Positions 1 through 8,272 are shown, numbered from the stretch's first letter. The stretch: DNA of 64,000 bases from Methylobacterium sp. 77 (GCF_000372825.1 NZ_KB910516.1:1272011-1336010), one strand, 5' to 3'. The notes: generated by a model not told the origin, from the letters alone. Made by a program: numbers and translations.

Positions 1-5
1 CAGGA

Positions 6-1034
6 TCACGCAAAAGCAGCGAAACGACGGCGGTAATCGCCGGGCGTGGTCAGGATCCGGCGCAGGAAGACGCGGCGCAGGGTCTCCTCGGCGCCAAAGC
101 CACAGCGTTCGGCGATGCGTTTTGCCGGCAGGCCGGTCTCCTCCAGGAGACGGCGGGCGGCCTCGAAACGGATACCCTCGATCGCCTCGGCCGGACTGCG
201 GCCCGTGTCGGCGCGGTAATGCCGCGCAAAGCTGCGGGGACTCATTCCGGCCCGGTCCGCGAGGGCGGGGATCGTCAGGTCGGCGGAGAGGTTCTCGGCG
301 ATCCAGGCGTGGAGGCGACCGAACCGGGCATCGCCGCCCTGAAGCGAGAGCGCGGCACTGAACTGCGCCTGCCCGCCGGGACGCTTGAGGAACACGACGA
401 GGTGGCGCGCCACGGCCAGGGACATCTCCCGCCCGAGATCGTCCTCCACCAGCGCCAGCGCGAGATCGATGCCGGCCGTGACCCCGGCCGAAGTCCAGAG
501 GTCGCCGTCGCGGATGAAGATCGGATCGGCCTCGACCAGAGCCGCGGGATAGCGCGCGCGGAGCGCGTCGCAGCGGGTCCAATGGGTGGCGACGCGGCGT
601 CCGTCGAGGAGCCCGGTGGAGCCGAGAAGGAAGGCGCCGGTACAGACCGAGGCGACGCGACGGGATTTCGCGCACCGGTTCACGAGCCAGGACAGGATGG
701 CGGAATGACCGAATTGGGCTTGATCGAGGAGAGCTTGGACCCCTCGCCCGCCCGCGACGATCAGCGTGTCGACGGGATCGGATTCCGCGATCAGCCCTTC
801 GGCCACCAGCGCGAGACCGGAAGAGGTGGTGACGGCGCCGGCCCGCTCGGCCACAATTCTGACGCGATAAGGAGCCGGCCGGCCGGCATCGGCAGAGAGG
901 TCGTTGGCAGTGGCGAAGACCTGGAGCGGGCCGGCGACATCGAGGAGCTGCACGGCCGGATAGGCCAAGATCACCACGTCGAGCGGGGGATGCGAGGGCC
1001 TAGGATTTGGCAGGATGCGAGGGTTTTCAGGCAT
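6..1034 (-). CDS. GlxA family transcriptional regulator (DJ-1/PfpI + AraC HTH)
   Basis: A 342-residue regulator. The N-terminal half is a DJ-1/PfpI (GATase1-like) domain with a cysteine elbow in ASVCTGAFLLGS followed by GRRVATHW. The C-terminal ~100 residues form an AraC-type double helix-turn-helix (LTIPALADRAGMSPRSFARH, then the second helix pair ending TTPGDYRRRF). This order defines the GlxA/FtrA/CdhR regulators, which usually act as activators of nearby catabolic genes. I chose the ATG at 1034 because the frame upstream of it runs into the divergent gene; a longer start at 1103 is possible. It is divergent from an enzyme that carries the same DJ-1 fold, which is therefore a plausible target. 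The inducer cannot be read from the sequence. Confidence 0.88.
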   Translation of the reverse strand: MPENPRILPNPRPSHPPLDVVILAYPAVQLLDVAGPLQVFATANDLSADAGRPAPYRVRIVAERAGAVTTSSGLALVAEGLIAESDPVDTLIVAGGRGVQALLDQAQFGHSAILSWLVNRCAKSRRVASVCTGAFLLGSTGLLDGRRVATHWTRCDALRARYPAALVEADPIFIRDGDLWTSAGVTAGIDLALALVEDDLGREMSLAVARHLVVFLKRPGGQAQFSAALSLQGGDARFGRLHAWIAENLSADLTIPALADRAGMSPRSFARHYRADTGRSPAEAIEGIRFEAARRLLEETGLPAKRIAERCGFGAEETLRRVFLRRILTTPGDYRRRFAAFA

Positions 1035-1095
1035 GTCGGCCACGACCCTGCGCCGATATCCTCCACCCTGTCCAGACCCGGTTGTCGAGGAGACG

Positions 1096-1794
1096 ATGCC
1101 CATGCCCCAGCCAGAGACCCGCTTCGAGATCGGCCTCCTGACATTCGAGGGCGTGCAGCAGCTCGACCTGACCGCGCCCTACGAGGTCTTCGCCTCGATG
1201 CGGCACGCGCGCGTCCATCTCGTCGGGCTCAACCGCGCCACCGTCACCAGCGCCACGGGATTGCCGCTGACACCGACCACGGATCTGGCCGACTGCCCCG
1301 ATCTCGACCTGCTCTGCGTTCCGGGTGGGATCGGCGTGAATGCGCTGATGACGAACGTGGCCGTGCTCGACTTCATACGACGCCAGGCGGAACGGCCGAT
1401 CCTCGTCACCTCGGTCTGTACCGGCGCCCTGGTCCTCGGCGCGGCCGGCCTGCTGAAGGACAAGCGGGCGACGACCCATTGGGGCGCCCTCGACCTGCTC
1501 GCCGCCTTCGGCGCGATTCCCGTCGATGCCCGCATCGTGCGCGACGGGCGGATCATCACCGGCGGCGGGGTCACGGCAGGCCTCGATTTCGCCCTCGCCG
1601 TCGTGGCGGATCTCGCCGGCCGGATGGAAGCCGAGACCATTCAGCTGGCGCTCGAATACGCGCCGGCACCGCCCTTCTCGGCGGGACATCCCGACACCGC
1701 CTCGCCGGAGGTGGTCGCCGCCGCCCGCCTGCGGTTCGCGGCCTCCCGGGCCGCGCGCGAGGAGATCATCGCGAGTCTCACGGAGACGAAGTAA
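1096..1794 (+). CDS. inhA: DJ-1/PfpI family protein, isonitrile hydratase-like
   Basis: About 232 residues, a stand-alone DJ-1/PfpI domain. The run from EGVQQLDLTAPYEVFAS through VTSVCTGALVLGAAGLL and KRATTHWGALDLL to ITGGGVTAGLDFAL and LEYAPAPPFSAG follows the Pseudomonas isonitrile hydratase (InhA), which hydrates isonitriles to N-substituted formamides. The nucleophile would be the Cys in SVCTGA. A GAGGAG ribosome-binding site at 1087-1092 supports a start at 1096 or the in-frame ATG at 1102. The gene is divergent from the GlxA-type regulator, with ~60 bp between the starts. Substrate assignment is by similarity only; many DJ-1 relatives have other activities. Confidence 0.8.
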   Translation: MPMPQPETRFEIGLLTFEGVQQLDLTAPYEVFASMRHARVHLVGLNRATVTSATGLPLTPTTDLADCPDLDLLCVPGGIGVNALMTNVAVLDFIRRQAERPILVTSVCTGALVLGAAGLLKDKRATTHWGALDLLAAFGAIPVDARIVRDGRIITGGGVTAGLDFALAVVADLAGRMEAETIQLALEYAPAPPFSAGHPDTASPEVVAAARLRFAASRAAREEIIASLTETK

Positions 1795-1803
1795 TTTCAG
1801 CGA

Positions 1804-2274
1804 TCACTCGTCGTCGGGATCGGGCCCGGCGGAGAGGGCATAGACGGCGTCGCCCAGGCGCTGGAACGGGCCGTCCGGACCCGAGCGCTTCCACAGCCGG
1901 GTGTTGAGGGCGGCCACCGGATCGATACCGGGAACCGACAGGCCGCGCAGGGTCAGGCCCTCGAGGATCGCCGCGGCGTGAAGCGGACGACCGGCATCGC
2001 CGAGGATCTCGCAGGCCGCATCCATCAGGAGACGACCCTCGCGCCGGGCCAGCGAACGATCGGCGACGGATTCGGGAGAGCCATCCTGCGACGGTATCGA
2101 GACGGGAGGCGGAGGAAACTGCCTGTCACCCCTCTCCGCCGCCGATCCGCCGCCGGAATGCTGACGGCCGGTATCGAGGAAGAGGGTGAGATCGGCGATG
2201 GCCCGCTCGATCCGGGCGCGCTCGCGATGGAGATCGCGCAGTCGCGTCTCGGCCTCGATTTCCGTCAGGAACAT
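1804..2274 (-). CDS. Small protein with coiled coil and HARE-HTH-like winged helix
   Basis: A 156-residue protein. Residues ~1-35 are charged and heptad-like (IEAETRLRDLHRERARIERA), followed by a Pro/Ser-rich linker. The C-terminal ~65 residues (DAACEILGDAGRPLHAAAIL ... RLWKRSGPDGPFQRLGDAVY) resemble the HARE-HTH/HB1-ASXL winged-helix module found in DNA-associated proteins and some restriction systems. It lies just downstream of repA on the same strand, and its start is directly behind a nested AT-rich palindrome (2284-2345), so it may be an autoregulated DNA-binding protein. The function is not known; the winged-helix call is from pattern only. Confidence 0.65.
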   Translation of the reverse strand: MFLTEIEAETRLRDLHRERARIERAIADLTLFLDTGRQHSGGGSAAERGDRQFPPPPVSIPSQDGSPESVADRSLARREGRLLMDAACEILGDAGRPLHAAAILEGLTLRGLSVPGIDPVAALNTRLWKRSGPDGPFQRLGDAVYALSAGPDPDDE

Positions 2275-2283
2275 GCTGACACC

Positions 2284-2345
2284 TTTAGAATATTCCGCAG
2301 ATGGGAATACCTATCATATTCCCCGATAGAATGGAATATTCTAAA
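2284..2345. promoter_or_regulatory. Nested AT-rich inverted repeats, candidate operator/promoter
   Basis: A perfect 13-bp inverted repeat (tttagaatattcc at 2284-2296, ggaatattctaaa at 2333-2345) encloses a second inverted repeat (gggaata at 2303-2309, tattccc at 2317-2323). The segment is far more AT-rich than its surroundings and sits between the repA stop (2365) and the start of the winged-helix gene (2274). No T-run follows, so an operator or promoter is likelier than a terminator. Confidence 0.6.
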
Positions 2346-2364
2346 TCCGCCAGCGGAAGAGTGC

Positions 2365-3489
2365 TTAGCCTGCGAGCGCGCGCTTCGATCCACCGGATCT
2401 GGATCCGCCGAGTTTGGGCGGCACCAGCAGGGCGCTCGGGTGGGCGGGCTGCAAGGTCATGCCGGCCTCGTCGAGGAAAACGGGCAGCTTCGGAAACACC
2501 TCCTGCATATGGGCGAGGTCGGCCTTGAAGGCCTGCCGGAAGCTGCGGATGCTGGCATTGTCGGCGCCGAACTGGCTGTGCAGGTTGGCCCAGGTGAGCC
2601 GCAACGGGCGTTGCAGCACGCGCAGGCGGTAGCCGAGCCAGAACAGGAGATCGAGCTTGCGTGCCGAACCGGCGAAGGCCCGGGCCGCACGAATGTCCAC
2701 CGGCAGGGCGTGCTGGATCAGGTTGTCGTAGAAATCCTGGTGGAACTGGACGGTCTTCGACCAGACCTGGCCCTCGCCCGCCCCATGCGAGAGCCAGAGG
2801 TCGAGCTGGCGGAAGGGCGGCACGTTGAGGGTGCTGGCCTTGTCGCTGCCATCCCACAGGCCGATCTGCAGGGTGCAGGCGGCGAGTCGGTTGAGCTGTT
2901 CCTTGAACTGGCGGATCGTGCCGCGCTCGCCGCCGGTGACGGCGAACCCCATCTCCTTCATGAAGCCCGACAGGCTGTCGGCCACGGTGATGGTCGGGCT
3001 GCGCTGGCGCACCGCCTCGGTGCAGAGATGCAGCAGGACGAGGCGGGCCTTGGGGCCGTAGGGCAGGCCCTGGAATTCCATCTCGCCATTGACCGGGTTC
3101 TTGAGCCGTCCGGCGAGCAGGCTGAGGGAATTCCGCCCGTATTCGCGGAAGAATTCACGGGCTTCGCCGGGGTCGCGATAGGGCAGGCCGCACAGGGCGA
3201 GCACGCTGTGGATGTGCTGCAGGTTCTCCGGCAGGGTCGGTTCGTTCTCGATGACCTCGCGCACCATGTCGCGGCGGCGCTGGTCGCGGGGCATCGCGCC
3301 GCGCTTGTCGGCCGCCTGGCGCAGGGACGCCGTCTCGGCATCGCGCTCGCGCTGCCGATGCAGGATGTGGTCGACGATGCTGCCGAACAGGAAGCTGCCG
3401 CGACCGGCCGCGACCTCCTCGAGAAGGTCGGGATCACGGATCTGGGCGAGCTTCTCCTCGATCCCCATGACGTTCATCGATACCGGCAT
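2365..3489 (-). CDS. repA: Plasmid-type replication initiator RepA (RPA family)
   Basis: A 374-residue protein resembling the plasmid-encoded RepA family (Pfam RPA, PF04796) of alphaproteobacterial iteron plasmids. Recognisable stretches include FLFGSIVDHILHRQRERDAE, LPYGPKARLVLLHLCTEAVR and VDIRAARAFAGSARKLDLLF. The start at 3489 is preceded by AGAGG at good spacing; ATGs at 3513 and 3612 are alternatives. Upstream lies an array of ~17-bp iterons and AT-rich DNA, the arrangement expected of a replication origin. What is odd is the setting: the flanking genes (mazG, pab, rimO, mfd, recG) are chromosomal housekeeping genes. It could be an integrated plasmid replicon, a secondary origin or a remnant. 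The reading frame is intact. Confidence 0.8.
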   Translation of the reverse strand: MPVSMNVMGIEEKLAQIRDPDLLEEVAAGRGSFLFGSIVDHILHRQRERDAETASLRQAADKRGAMPRDQRRRDMVREVIENEPTLPENLQHIHSVLALCGLPYRDPGEAREFFREYGRNSLSLLAGRLKNPVNGEMEFQGLPYGPKARLVLLHLCTEAVRQRSPTITVADSLSGFMKEMGFAVTGGERGTIRQFKEQLNRLAACTLQIGLWDGSDKASTLNVPPFRQLDLWLSHGAGEGQVWSKTVQFHQDFYDNLIQHALPVDIRAARAFAGSARKLDLLFWLGYRLRVLQRPLRLTWANLHSQFGADNASIRSFRQAFKADLAHMQEVFPKLPVFLDEAGMTLQPAHPSALLVPPKLGGSRSGGSKRALAG

Positions 3490-3643
3490 TCCCGACCTCT
3501 GACTGTCCGCCATCGCATGATTCCGGCGCCAGGAGTCGGTGGCGCCGGATCTTATCCCGACAATCCACGGCCGGCCCCTGGCCATCCGGCGTCGTTCCGA
3601 CAATGGACTCACCGGGCCTAGCGAAAACGATTTCCGGAGACGA

Positions 3644-3826
3644 CGCAGAGTTCAATACGGGCCCGCATTCCGGACTATCCCCGCACTTCACCGGCAAACA
3701 CCGTTCTCCCCGCAGAATTCCATACGGATCGACGCAGAATCTCATACGGAACTAAGCCGGCACGGCGCAGAATCGGGTACGGGTCGACGCAGACTTCCAT
3801 ACGCCAGCGCGCAGAGTTCGATACGC
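3644..3826. repeat. Iteron array upstream of repA (candidate origin)
   Basis: Six direct repeats of about 17 bp close to cgcagaattccatacgg lie at 3644-3660, 3711-3727, 3733-3749, 3766-3782, 3788-3804 and 3810-3826. Start-to-start distances are 67, 22, 33, 22 and 22 bp. The recurring 22 bp (two helical turns), with a 33-bp step of three turns, places the copies on one face of the helix, as for Rep-binding iterons. All are in the same orientation, between the repA start and an AT-rich tract. Confidence 0.8.
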
Positions 3827-3839
3827 GAACAGGCATCAA

Positions 3840-4060
3840 CCCTCTGCACGGACGGGGAAATTCGGCTTCCCATATAACTTGCTGAAATGACTCTCTAAAA
3901 AGACGTTACTGATATCTTTCCTATCGCCTGTGAGGCTCGTCCGCTTTGCCGGACACCCCGATTTTTGATGGTGATTTTTGGAATTTCCAGAATTTCTACC
4001 CTCCTCATCAACAGGTTCGGCACAGATGGGGTGAGGACGACCGGGTTGAGGATAAGGCAG
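3840..4060. other. AT-rich tract next to iterons, possible unwinding element
   Basis: This stretch holds no gene. About 3857-3925 and 3958-4012 are clearly AT-rich against a GC-rich background. One DnaA-box-like 9-mer (tgaggataa at 4047-4055; reverse complement ttatcctca) differs by one base from ttatccaca. Together with the iterons this resembles an origin unwinding region, but no single element is decisive. Confidence 0.4.
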
Positions 4061-4112
4061 CGCTTGGCCTACCTCTCGCTTCAGTTGATCCCACTCGAAG
4101 CCTGGTGAGCCC

Positions 4113-4925
4113 GTGACGTCGCAACAGCCGATCGAAACCCTGCTGCGGTTGATGGCAGCCCTGCGCGATCCCGAACGCGGCTGTGCCTGGGATCAGGTCC
4201 AGACGCTCCAGACCCTCGCGCCCTACACGCTGGAGGAGGCGTATGAGGTGGTGGATGCGATCGAGCGTGGGGATCTCGACGAGTTGAAGGGAGAGCTCGG
4301 CGACCTTCTCCTCCAGGTCGTGTTCCAGGCGCAGGTGGCGCAGGAGAGCGGGAGTTTCGCCTTCGACGACGTCGTCCGCGCGATCTGCGCCAAGCTGATC
4401 CGACGCCACCCGCACGTCTTCACGGCCGATGGATCGTTGTTGCCCGATGGACCGTCTCGTCTGAGCCTCGATGAACTGGACGCCCAATGGAGCCTGTCGA
4501 AAGCAGCCGAACGGGGGGCCGGGGAAGGGAAGGATCTTCTCGGAAGTATCGCCAAGGCGCTCCCCGCCCTCACCCGAGCCGAGAAGATCAGCCGCAATGC
4601 CGCTCGCCATGGCTTCGACTGGGCGGATGCGGAATCCGTGATCGCCAAGATCCGCGAGGAGGTCGATGAGGTGGCCGACGCCCTCCGGCACGATGACCGG
4701 GATCATCTCGCCGAGGAGATCGGCGACCTGCTGTTCGCGGTGGTCAATCTCGCGCGCCATGCCGGAATAGATCCGGAATATTCTCTGAAAAAAGGGAATA
4801 TCAAATTCGAGCGGCGCTTCCATGCCATGGCGGCGTTGATCGCCGACGATGGCGGAAGCCTCGCTGAGGCCGATCTGGCCGCCATGGAGGAAGCCTGGCA
4901 GCGGGTGAAGCGCTCGGAGACATGA
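4113..4925 (+). CDS. mazG: Nucleoside triphosphate pyrophosphohydrolase MazG
   Basis: A 270-residue protein with two MazG domains, as in E. coli MazG. The first carries the metal-binding helices (TLEEAYEVVDAIERGD, then ELKGELGDLLLQVVFQ); the second repeats the pattern (IREEVDEVADAL, then EEIGDLLFAVVNLARH). The enzyme hydrolyses NTPs or dNTPs to NMP and PPi, clearing aberrant nucleotides and modulating ppGpp levels. The start is GTG; its ribosome-binding site is weak. It is convergent with the DoxX-like gene, 9 bp from stop to stop. Confidence 0.93.
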   Translation: MTSQQPIETLLRLMAALRDPERGCAWDQVQTLQTLAPYTLEEAYEVVDAIERGDLDELKGELGDLLLQVVFQAQVAQESGSFAFDDVVRAICAKLIRRHPHVFTADGSLLPDGPSRLSLDELDAQWSLSKAAERGAGEGKDLLGSIAKALPALTRAEKISRNAARHGFDWADAESVIAKIREEVDEVADALRHDDRDHLAEEIGDLLFAVVNLARHAGIDPEYSLKKGNIKFERRFHAMAALIADDGGSLAEADLAAMEEAWQRVKRSET

Positions 4926-4934
4926 CCGGTGCTC

Positions 4935-5408
4935 TCAGGGCCTCGGCGCTGTCCCCTCGATGCCCTGCCCTCGACGCGGCCCGAACGGCCAATCGACGAT
5001 ATGGGTGGCATGGAGCGCCCACCAGACGATGACGGGCTGCAGGGCGAGACGGGGGCCGTGATACCACCAGCTCTCGGGCAGGCCGGGCACGGAAATCCCC
5101 TCGACGGCGTGTTTGATATTGGCCGGAAACACGCAGATCGCGTAGGCGGCCAGGGCGTAACCGGCCACTTTGCGGGTTCGTTCGAACAGAAGCCCCGCCA
5201 CGCAGGCGAGCTCGTAGCATCCGGTCAGGATGACGACCTGTCTCGGCCAGGGCACCCAATCCGGCATGATCGGCAGGAATTTGTCGGCGGCGACGAGGTG
5301 GACGATTCCGACGATGCCGTAGAGGGCGACGAGCCCGAGGCGGGAGAGCAGGCGGCCTCGCAAAGCTCCCGTCAGGACCGTCACGGCAATTCCGGCGCGA
5401 CGCCGCAT
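4935..5408 (-). CDS. DoxX-like integral membrane protein
   Basis: A 157-residue protein with about four hydrophobic segments (LGLVALYGIVGIVHLVA; VVILTGCYELACVAGLLF; VAGYALAAYAICVFPANI; the C-terminal VIVWWALHATH segment), typical of the DoxX/DoxX-like family. The KFLPIMPDWVPWP loop between the first two is also characteristic. It overlaps the end of pabC by 28 bp, so it is probably translated as the last gene of the pab operon. The biochemical role of the family is poorly defined; a link to quinone or redox metabolism is only conjecture. Confidence 0.75.
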   Translation of the reverse strand: MRRRAGIAVTVLTGALRGRLLSRLGLVALYGIVGIVHLVAADKFLPIMPDWVPWPRQVVILTGCYELACVAGLLFERTRKVAGYALAAYAICVFPANIKHAVEGISVPGLPESWWYHGPRLALQPVIVWWALHATHIVDWPFGPRRGQGIEGTAPRP

Positions 5409-6226
5409 TCCTCGGCGACGAGCCCGCGAAGAGCCTTGCTCAACGCGGCGACGGCCTCATGGGCCATGGGATAGCTCGTCGTCCCGATCGCGGTCACCGG
5501 AGAAAGACAGCGCAGGGAATTGGTCATGAAGACGGCCTCGGCCGCGCGGGCTTCGTCGAGGGTGAGGGAGCGCTCCTCGCCGGCGAGGCCGAGCGCTCCG
5601 GCCAGGGTGAGAATGCGCGCGCGGACGATGCCGGGCAGCACGCCGTCGGAGAGGGGCGGGGTGACGAGGCGCCCTTCCCGGATGGCGAAGAGGTTGCCGG
5701 TCCCGGCGCAGGCGAGGTTGCCCCGCGTGTTCAGGAACAGGGCCTCGCCGAAGCCCCGCACCCTCGCCTCGCGGGCGGCGAGCACTGCGTCGAGATAGCC
5801 TAGCGTCTTGATGGCGGAGCCGGGCGAGGTCTCGTTGCGGCGGATGTCGCTCGGATACAGGGAGACCGGCGCGAAGCCCGATCCGGCTTGGCGCGGCGCC
5901 GCGCCGATCCACCAGTTCGGCCGCGCCGGCTCCGGCGGGAGGAGGCCGCGCGGGCCCGAGCCGCGGGTCACCGTGGTGCGGATCGTGCCGTCGCCGATGG
6001 CGGCGGCGATGCGTCCCATCGCCTCCCCCACGGCCTCGGCGTCGATGGCAAAGCCGAGATGCTCTGCCGAGGCGGCGAGGCGGGTGAGATGCGCTTCGTG
6101 AAAGGCGATGCTGCCGCCGAGGCAGAGGGCGGTGTCGAAGATCCCGTCCCCGAGGGTCAGGCCGCGGTCGGCGAGGTCGAAACCGTGTCGCGTTCCCTCG
6201 TGGAGGGCGCCCTCAAACCACAGCAT
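5381..6226 (-). CDS. pabC: Aminodeoxychorismate lyase, class IV aminotransferase
   Basis: A 281-residue fold-type IV PLP enzyme. The pyridoxal lysine is in [18 protein letters not shown], and the cofactor phosphate loop is GVLPGIVRARIL. LGDGIFDTALCLGG near residue 25 is the family N-terminal signature. PabC splits 4-amino-4-deoxychorismate into p-aminobenzoate and pyruvate for folate synthesis. D-amino acid or branched-chain aminotransferases share the fold, but position decides here: it overlaps pabA by 14 bp in a pabB-pabA-pabC row. Confidence 0.88.
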   Translation of the reverse strand: MLWFEGALHEGTRHGFDLADRGLTLGDGIFDTALCLGGSIAFHEAHLTRLAASAEHLGFAIDAEAVGEAMGRIAAAIGDGTIRTTVTRGSGPRGLLPPEPARPNWWIGAAPRQAGSGFAPVSLYPSDIRRNETSPGSAIKTLGYLDAVLAAREARVRGFGEALFLNTRGNLACAGTGNLFAIREGRLVTPPLSDGVLPGIVRARILTLAGALGLAGEERSLTLDEARAAEAVFMTNSLRCLSPVTAIGTTSYPMAHEAVAALSKALRGLVAEECGVAPELP

Positions 6227-6815
6227 CGCGCCTCCCCCTCCACCGGCGCGCCAGGTCGAGGAAGTTGCCGAACACCGCGTGGCCGTTCTCGGTCAGCACC
6301 GATTCCGGGTGGAACTGCACCCCGAGAGTCGGGTGATGCCGGTGCGACAGGGCCATCACCTCGCCCTCCCCCGAGACCGCGTCGACGACGAGGGTCTCGT
6401 CCATGCCCGGACGCGGCGTGACGATGAGGGAATGGTAGCGCCCGACCTGCATCGGGTTGGGCAGGCCCGCGAACAGGCGCGCGCCGTCATGGCGGATCGC
6501 GGTCGCCTGGCCGTGGAGCGGACGCGCCGCTCGCTCGACCCTGCCGCCGAACGCCGCGCCGATGGCCTGATGGCCGAGGCAGACGCCGAGGATCGGGATC
6601 TCGCCGGACAGGGCCTCGATTGCGGGCAGGGTCACGCCCGCTTCCGTGGGAGTGCAGGGGCCGGGCGAGAAAATCAGCGCATCGGGGGCGAGCGCCCGGA
6701 TGCCGGCGACGTCGACGGCGTCGTTGCGCATCACCCTGACATCCTGCTCGAGTTCCTCCACGTAGCGCACCACGTTGAAGACGAAGGAATCGTAATTGTC
6801 GATGACGAGGATCAT
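6213..6815 (-). CDS. pabA: Aminodeoxychorismate synthase glutaminase subunit (class I GATase)
   Basis: A 200-residue class I glutamine amidotransferase. It begins ILVIDNYDSFVFNVVRY and carries the nucleophile elbow ILGVCLGHQAIGAAFGG and the His-Glu pair in GVQFHPESVLTE. It supplies ammonia to PabB. TrpG-type subunits are nearly identical in sequence; because it overlaps pabB by 4 bp (ATGA) and pabC by 14 bp, the p-aminobenzoate role is preferred. Some bacteria use one subunit for both pathways, which cannot be excluded. Confidence 0.9.
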   Translation of the reverse strand: MILVIDNYDSFVFNVVRYVEELEQDVRVMRNDAVDVAGIRALAPDALIFSPGPCTPTEAGVTLPAIEALSGEIPILGVCLGHQAIGAAFGGRVERAARPLHGQATAIRHDGARLFAGLPNPMQVGRYHSLIVTPRPGMDETLVVDAVSGEGEVMALSHRHHPTLGVQFHPESVLTENGHAVFGNFLDLARRWRGRRDAVV

Positions 6816-8272
6816 GGCGCCTCGCCCCGGTCGCGATCCCGATCCTTGTGCGGGGCTTGGTCCTTGAGCGGGGCTTGGTCCTTATCCGCGTCCTGGTCCT
6901 GCTCGAAGGCGGCGAAGACCCGCGCCGCCTTGGTCAGCGTCTCCTCGTATTCGGCGGCCGGGTCGGAGAGCAGCGTCACCCCTCCTCCGGCCTGGAGCAC
7001 GGCCCGCGTCTCGTCCATGAACACGGTGCGGATGGCGATGGAGGTGTCGAGGGCGCCGTCGAATCCGAGGGCGCCGATCGCCCCGCAATAGAGTTCGCGC
7101 GCGTCGCCTTCGATCTCGGTGATGATGTCCATCGCCCTCAGCTTCGGCGCGCCGGTGATCGAGCCGCCGGGGAAGGTGGCGGCGATGAGGTCGATGGCGT
7201 CGTGGCCCTCGCGCAAGGTCCCCGTCACCACCGAGACGAGATGGTGGACCGAGGCGTAGGATTCGAGCCCGCACAGGACCGGCACCGCCACGCTGTGCGG
7301 CTCGCAGATGCGCGAGAGGTCGTTGCGCAGGAGATCGACGATCATGATGTTCTCGGCACGCTCCTTCACATTGGCCTGGAGCGCCTCGCCGAGAGCCCGG
7401 TCCGCGGCGGGATCCTCCACCCGGCGCACGGTACCCTTGATCGGCCGGGTCTCCACCGCCCTGCCCTGCAGCTTCATGAACCGCTCGGGGCTGCTCGAGG
7501 CGATGGTGAGATTCTCGAAGGACAGGTAGGCGCCGAAGGTCGCCGGGTTGGTCTCGCGCAGGCGGTGATAGAGCGAGAAGGCGTCGAAGCCCGGCGGCAA
7601 GGCGGCTTCGAAGCGCTGGGCGATGTTGGCCTGATAGATGTCGCCGGCCCGGATGTAGTCGCGCACGCGCTCGACGGCGGCCTCGTAGGATTGCCTGGTG
7701 AAGTTGGAGCGCCAGGCGAGGGGCGCGGCCTTCTCCCGTGCCGGGGATTCGCGCCGTCCGGTTCCCAGTAACTCCGCGAAATGGTCGAGGCGCGCCCGCG
7801 CCCTCACCGACCGCGCGGCGTCCGTCCGCTCCGGGAAGCCGTTGGCGATGAGCCGGCAGGTGCCGCGATCGTGGTCGATGGAGAGGAGCGTGTCGTAGAG
7901 GTTGAAGGCGATGTCGTCGGTGAGATCCGCCCGGCGGGCCGGCAGCACCACCCGTTCGAGCGAAGCGCCGAGATCGTAGGCGAAATAGCCGATGGCCCCG
8001 CCGGGAAAGCCGATCGCCTCGTCCGCTGCCAGGCGATAGGGCGCGAGGCAGGCGCGCAGGGCCTCGAGGCCCGACCCGTCGAGCGGGCGTCCGTCGAGGG
8101 TGGCGCGGCCCCGGCCGTAGCGGAACCGCCCGAACGGGTCGGCGGCCACGATCGAGACGCGCCCCAGGGTCTCGTGGCGCATGGCGCTGTCGAGGAAGGC
8201 AAGCCCCGGCAGGGCCGAGAGCGCGTCCGCCGCCGCGACGGGATCGATGAAGGGGATCTCGCGGGTCCACAT
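6812..8272 (-). CDS. pabB: Aminodeoxychorismate synthase component I
   Basis: A 486-residue chorismate-binding enzyme. The motif RPIKGTVRR carries the lysine that separates PabB from anthranilate synthase (which has PIAGT). Other family blocks are ERAENIMIVDLLRNDLSRIC, GGSITGAPKLRAM and ALDTSIAIRT. It converts chorismate plus ammonia to 4-amino-4-deoxychorismate. The start at 8272 (MWTREIPF) gives the usual length; the open frame runs further upstream without similarity. The last ~28 residues are a charged tail with two tandem 18-bp DNA repeats (6850-6867, 6868-6885) encoding repeated KDQAP units, which is unusual for the family. It heads the pabB-pabA-pabC-doxX operon. Confidence 0.92.
   Translation of the reverse strand: MWTREIPFIDPVAAADALSALPGLAFLDSAMRHETLGRVSIVAADPFGRFRYGRGRATLDGRPLDGSGLEALRACLAPYRLAADEAIGFPGGAIGYFAYDLGASLERVVLPARRADLTDDIAFNLYDTLLSIDHDRGTCRLIANGFPERTDAARSVRARARLDHFAELLGTGRRESPAREKAAPLAWRSNFTRQSYEAAVERVRDYIRAGDIYQANIAQRFEAALPPGFDAFSLYHRLRETNPATFGAYLSFENLTIASSSPERFMKLQGRAVETRPIKGTVRRVEDPAADRALGEALQANVKERAENIMIVDLLRNDLSRICEPHSVAVPVLCGLESYASVHHLVSVVTGTLREGHDAIDLIAATFPGGSITGAPKLRAMDIITEIEGDARELYCGAIGALGFDGALDTSIAIRTVFMDETRAVLQAGGGVTLLSDPAAEYEETLTKAARVFAAFEQDQDADKDQAPLKDQAPHKDRDRDRGEAP

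Noticed and set aside
219..1907. 562-codon open frame on the plus strand through both DJ-1 genes
   Set aside because: Antisense/out-of-frame shadow of the two recognised genes; no family pattern, and arises from GC-rich codon bias.
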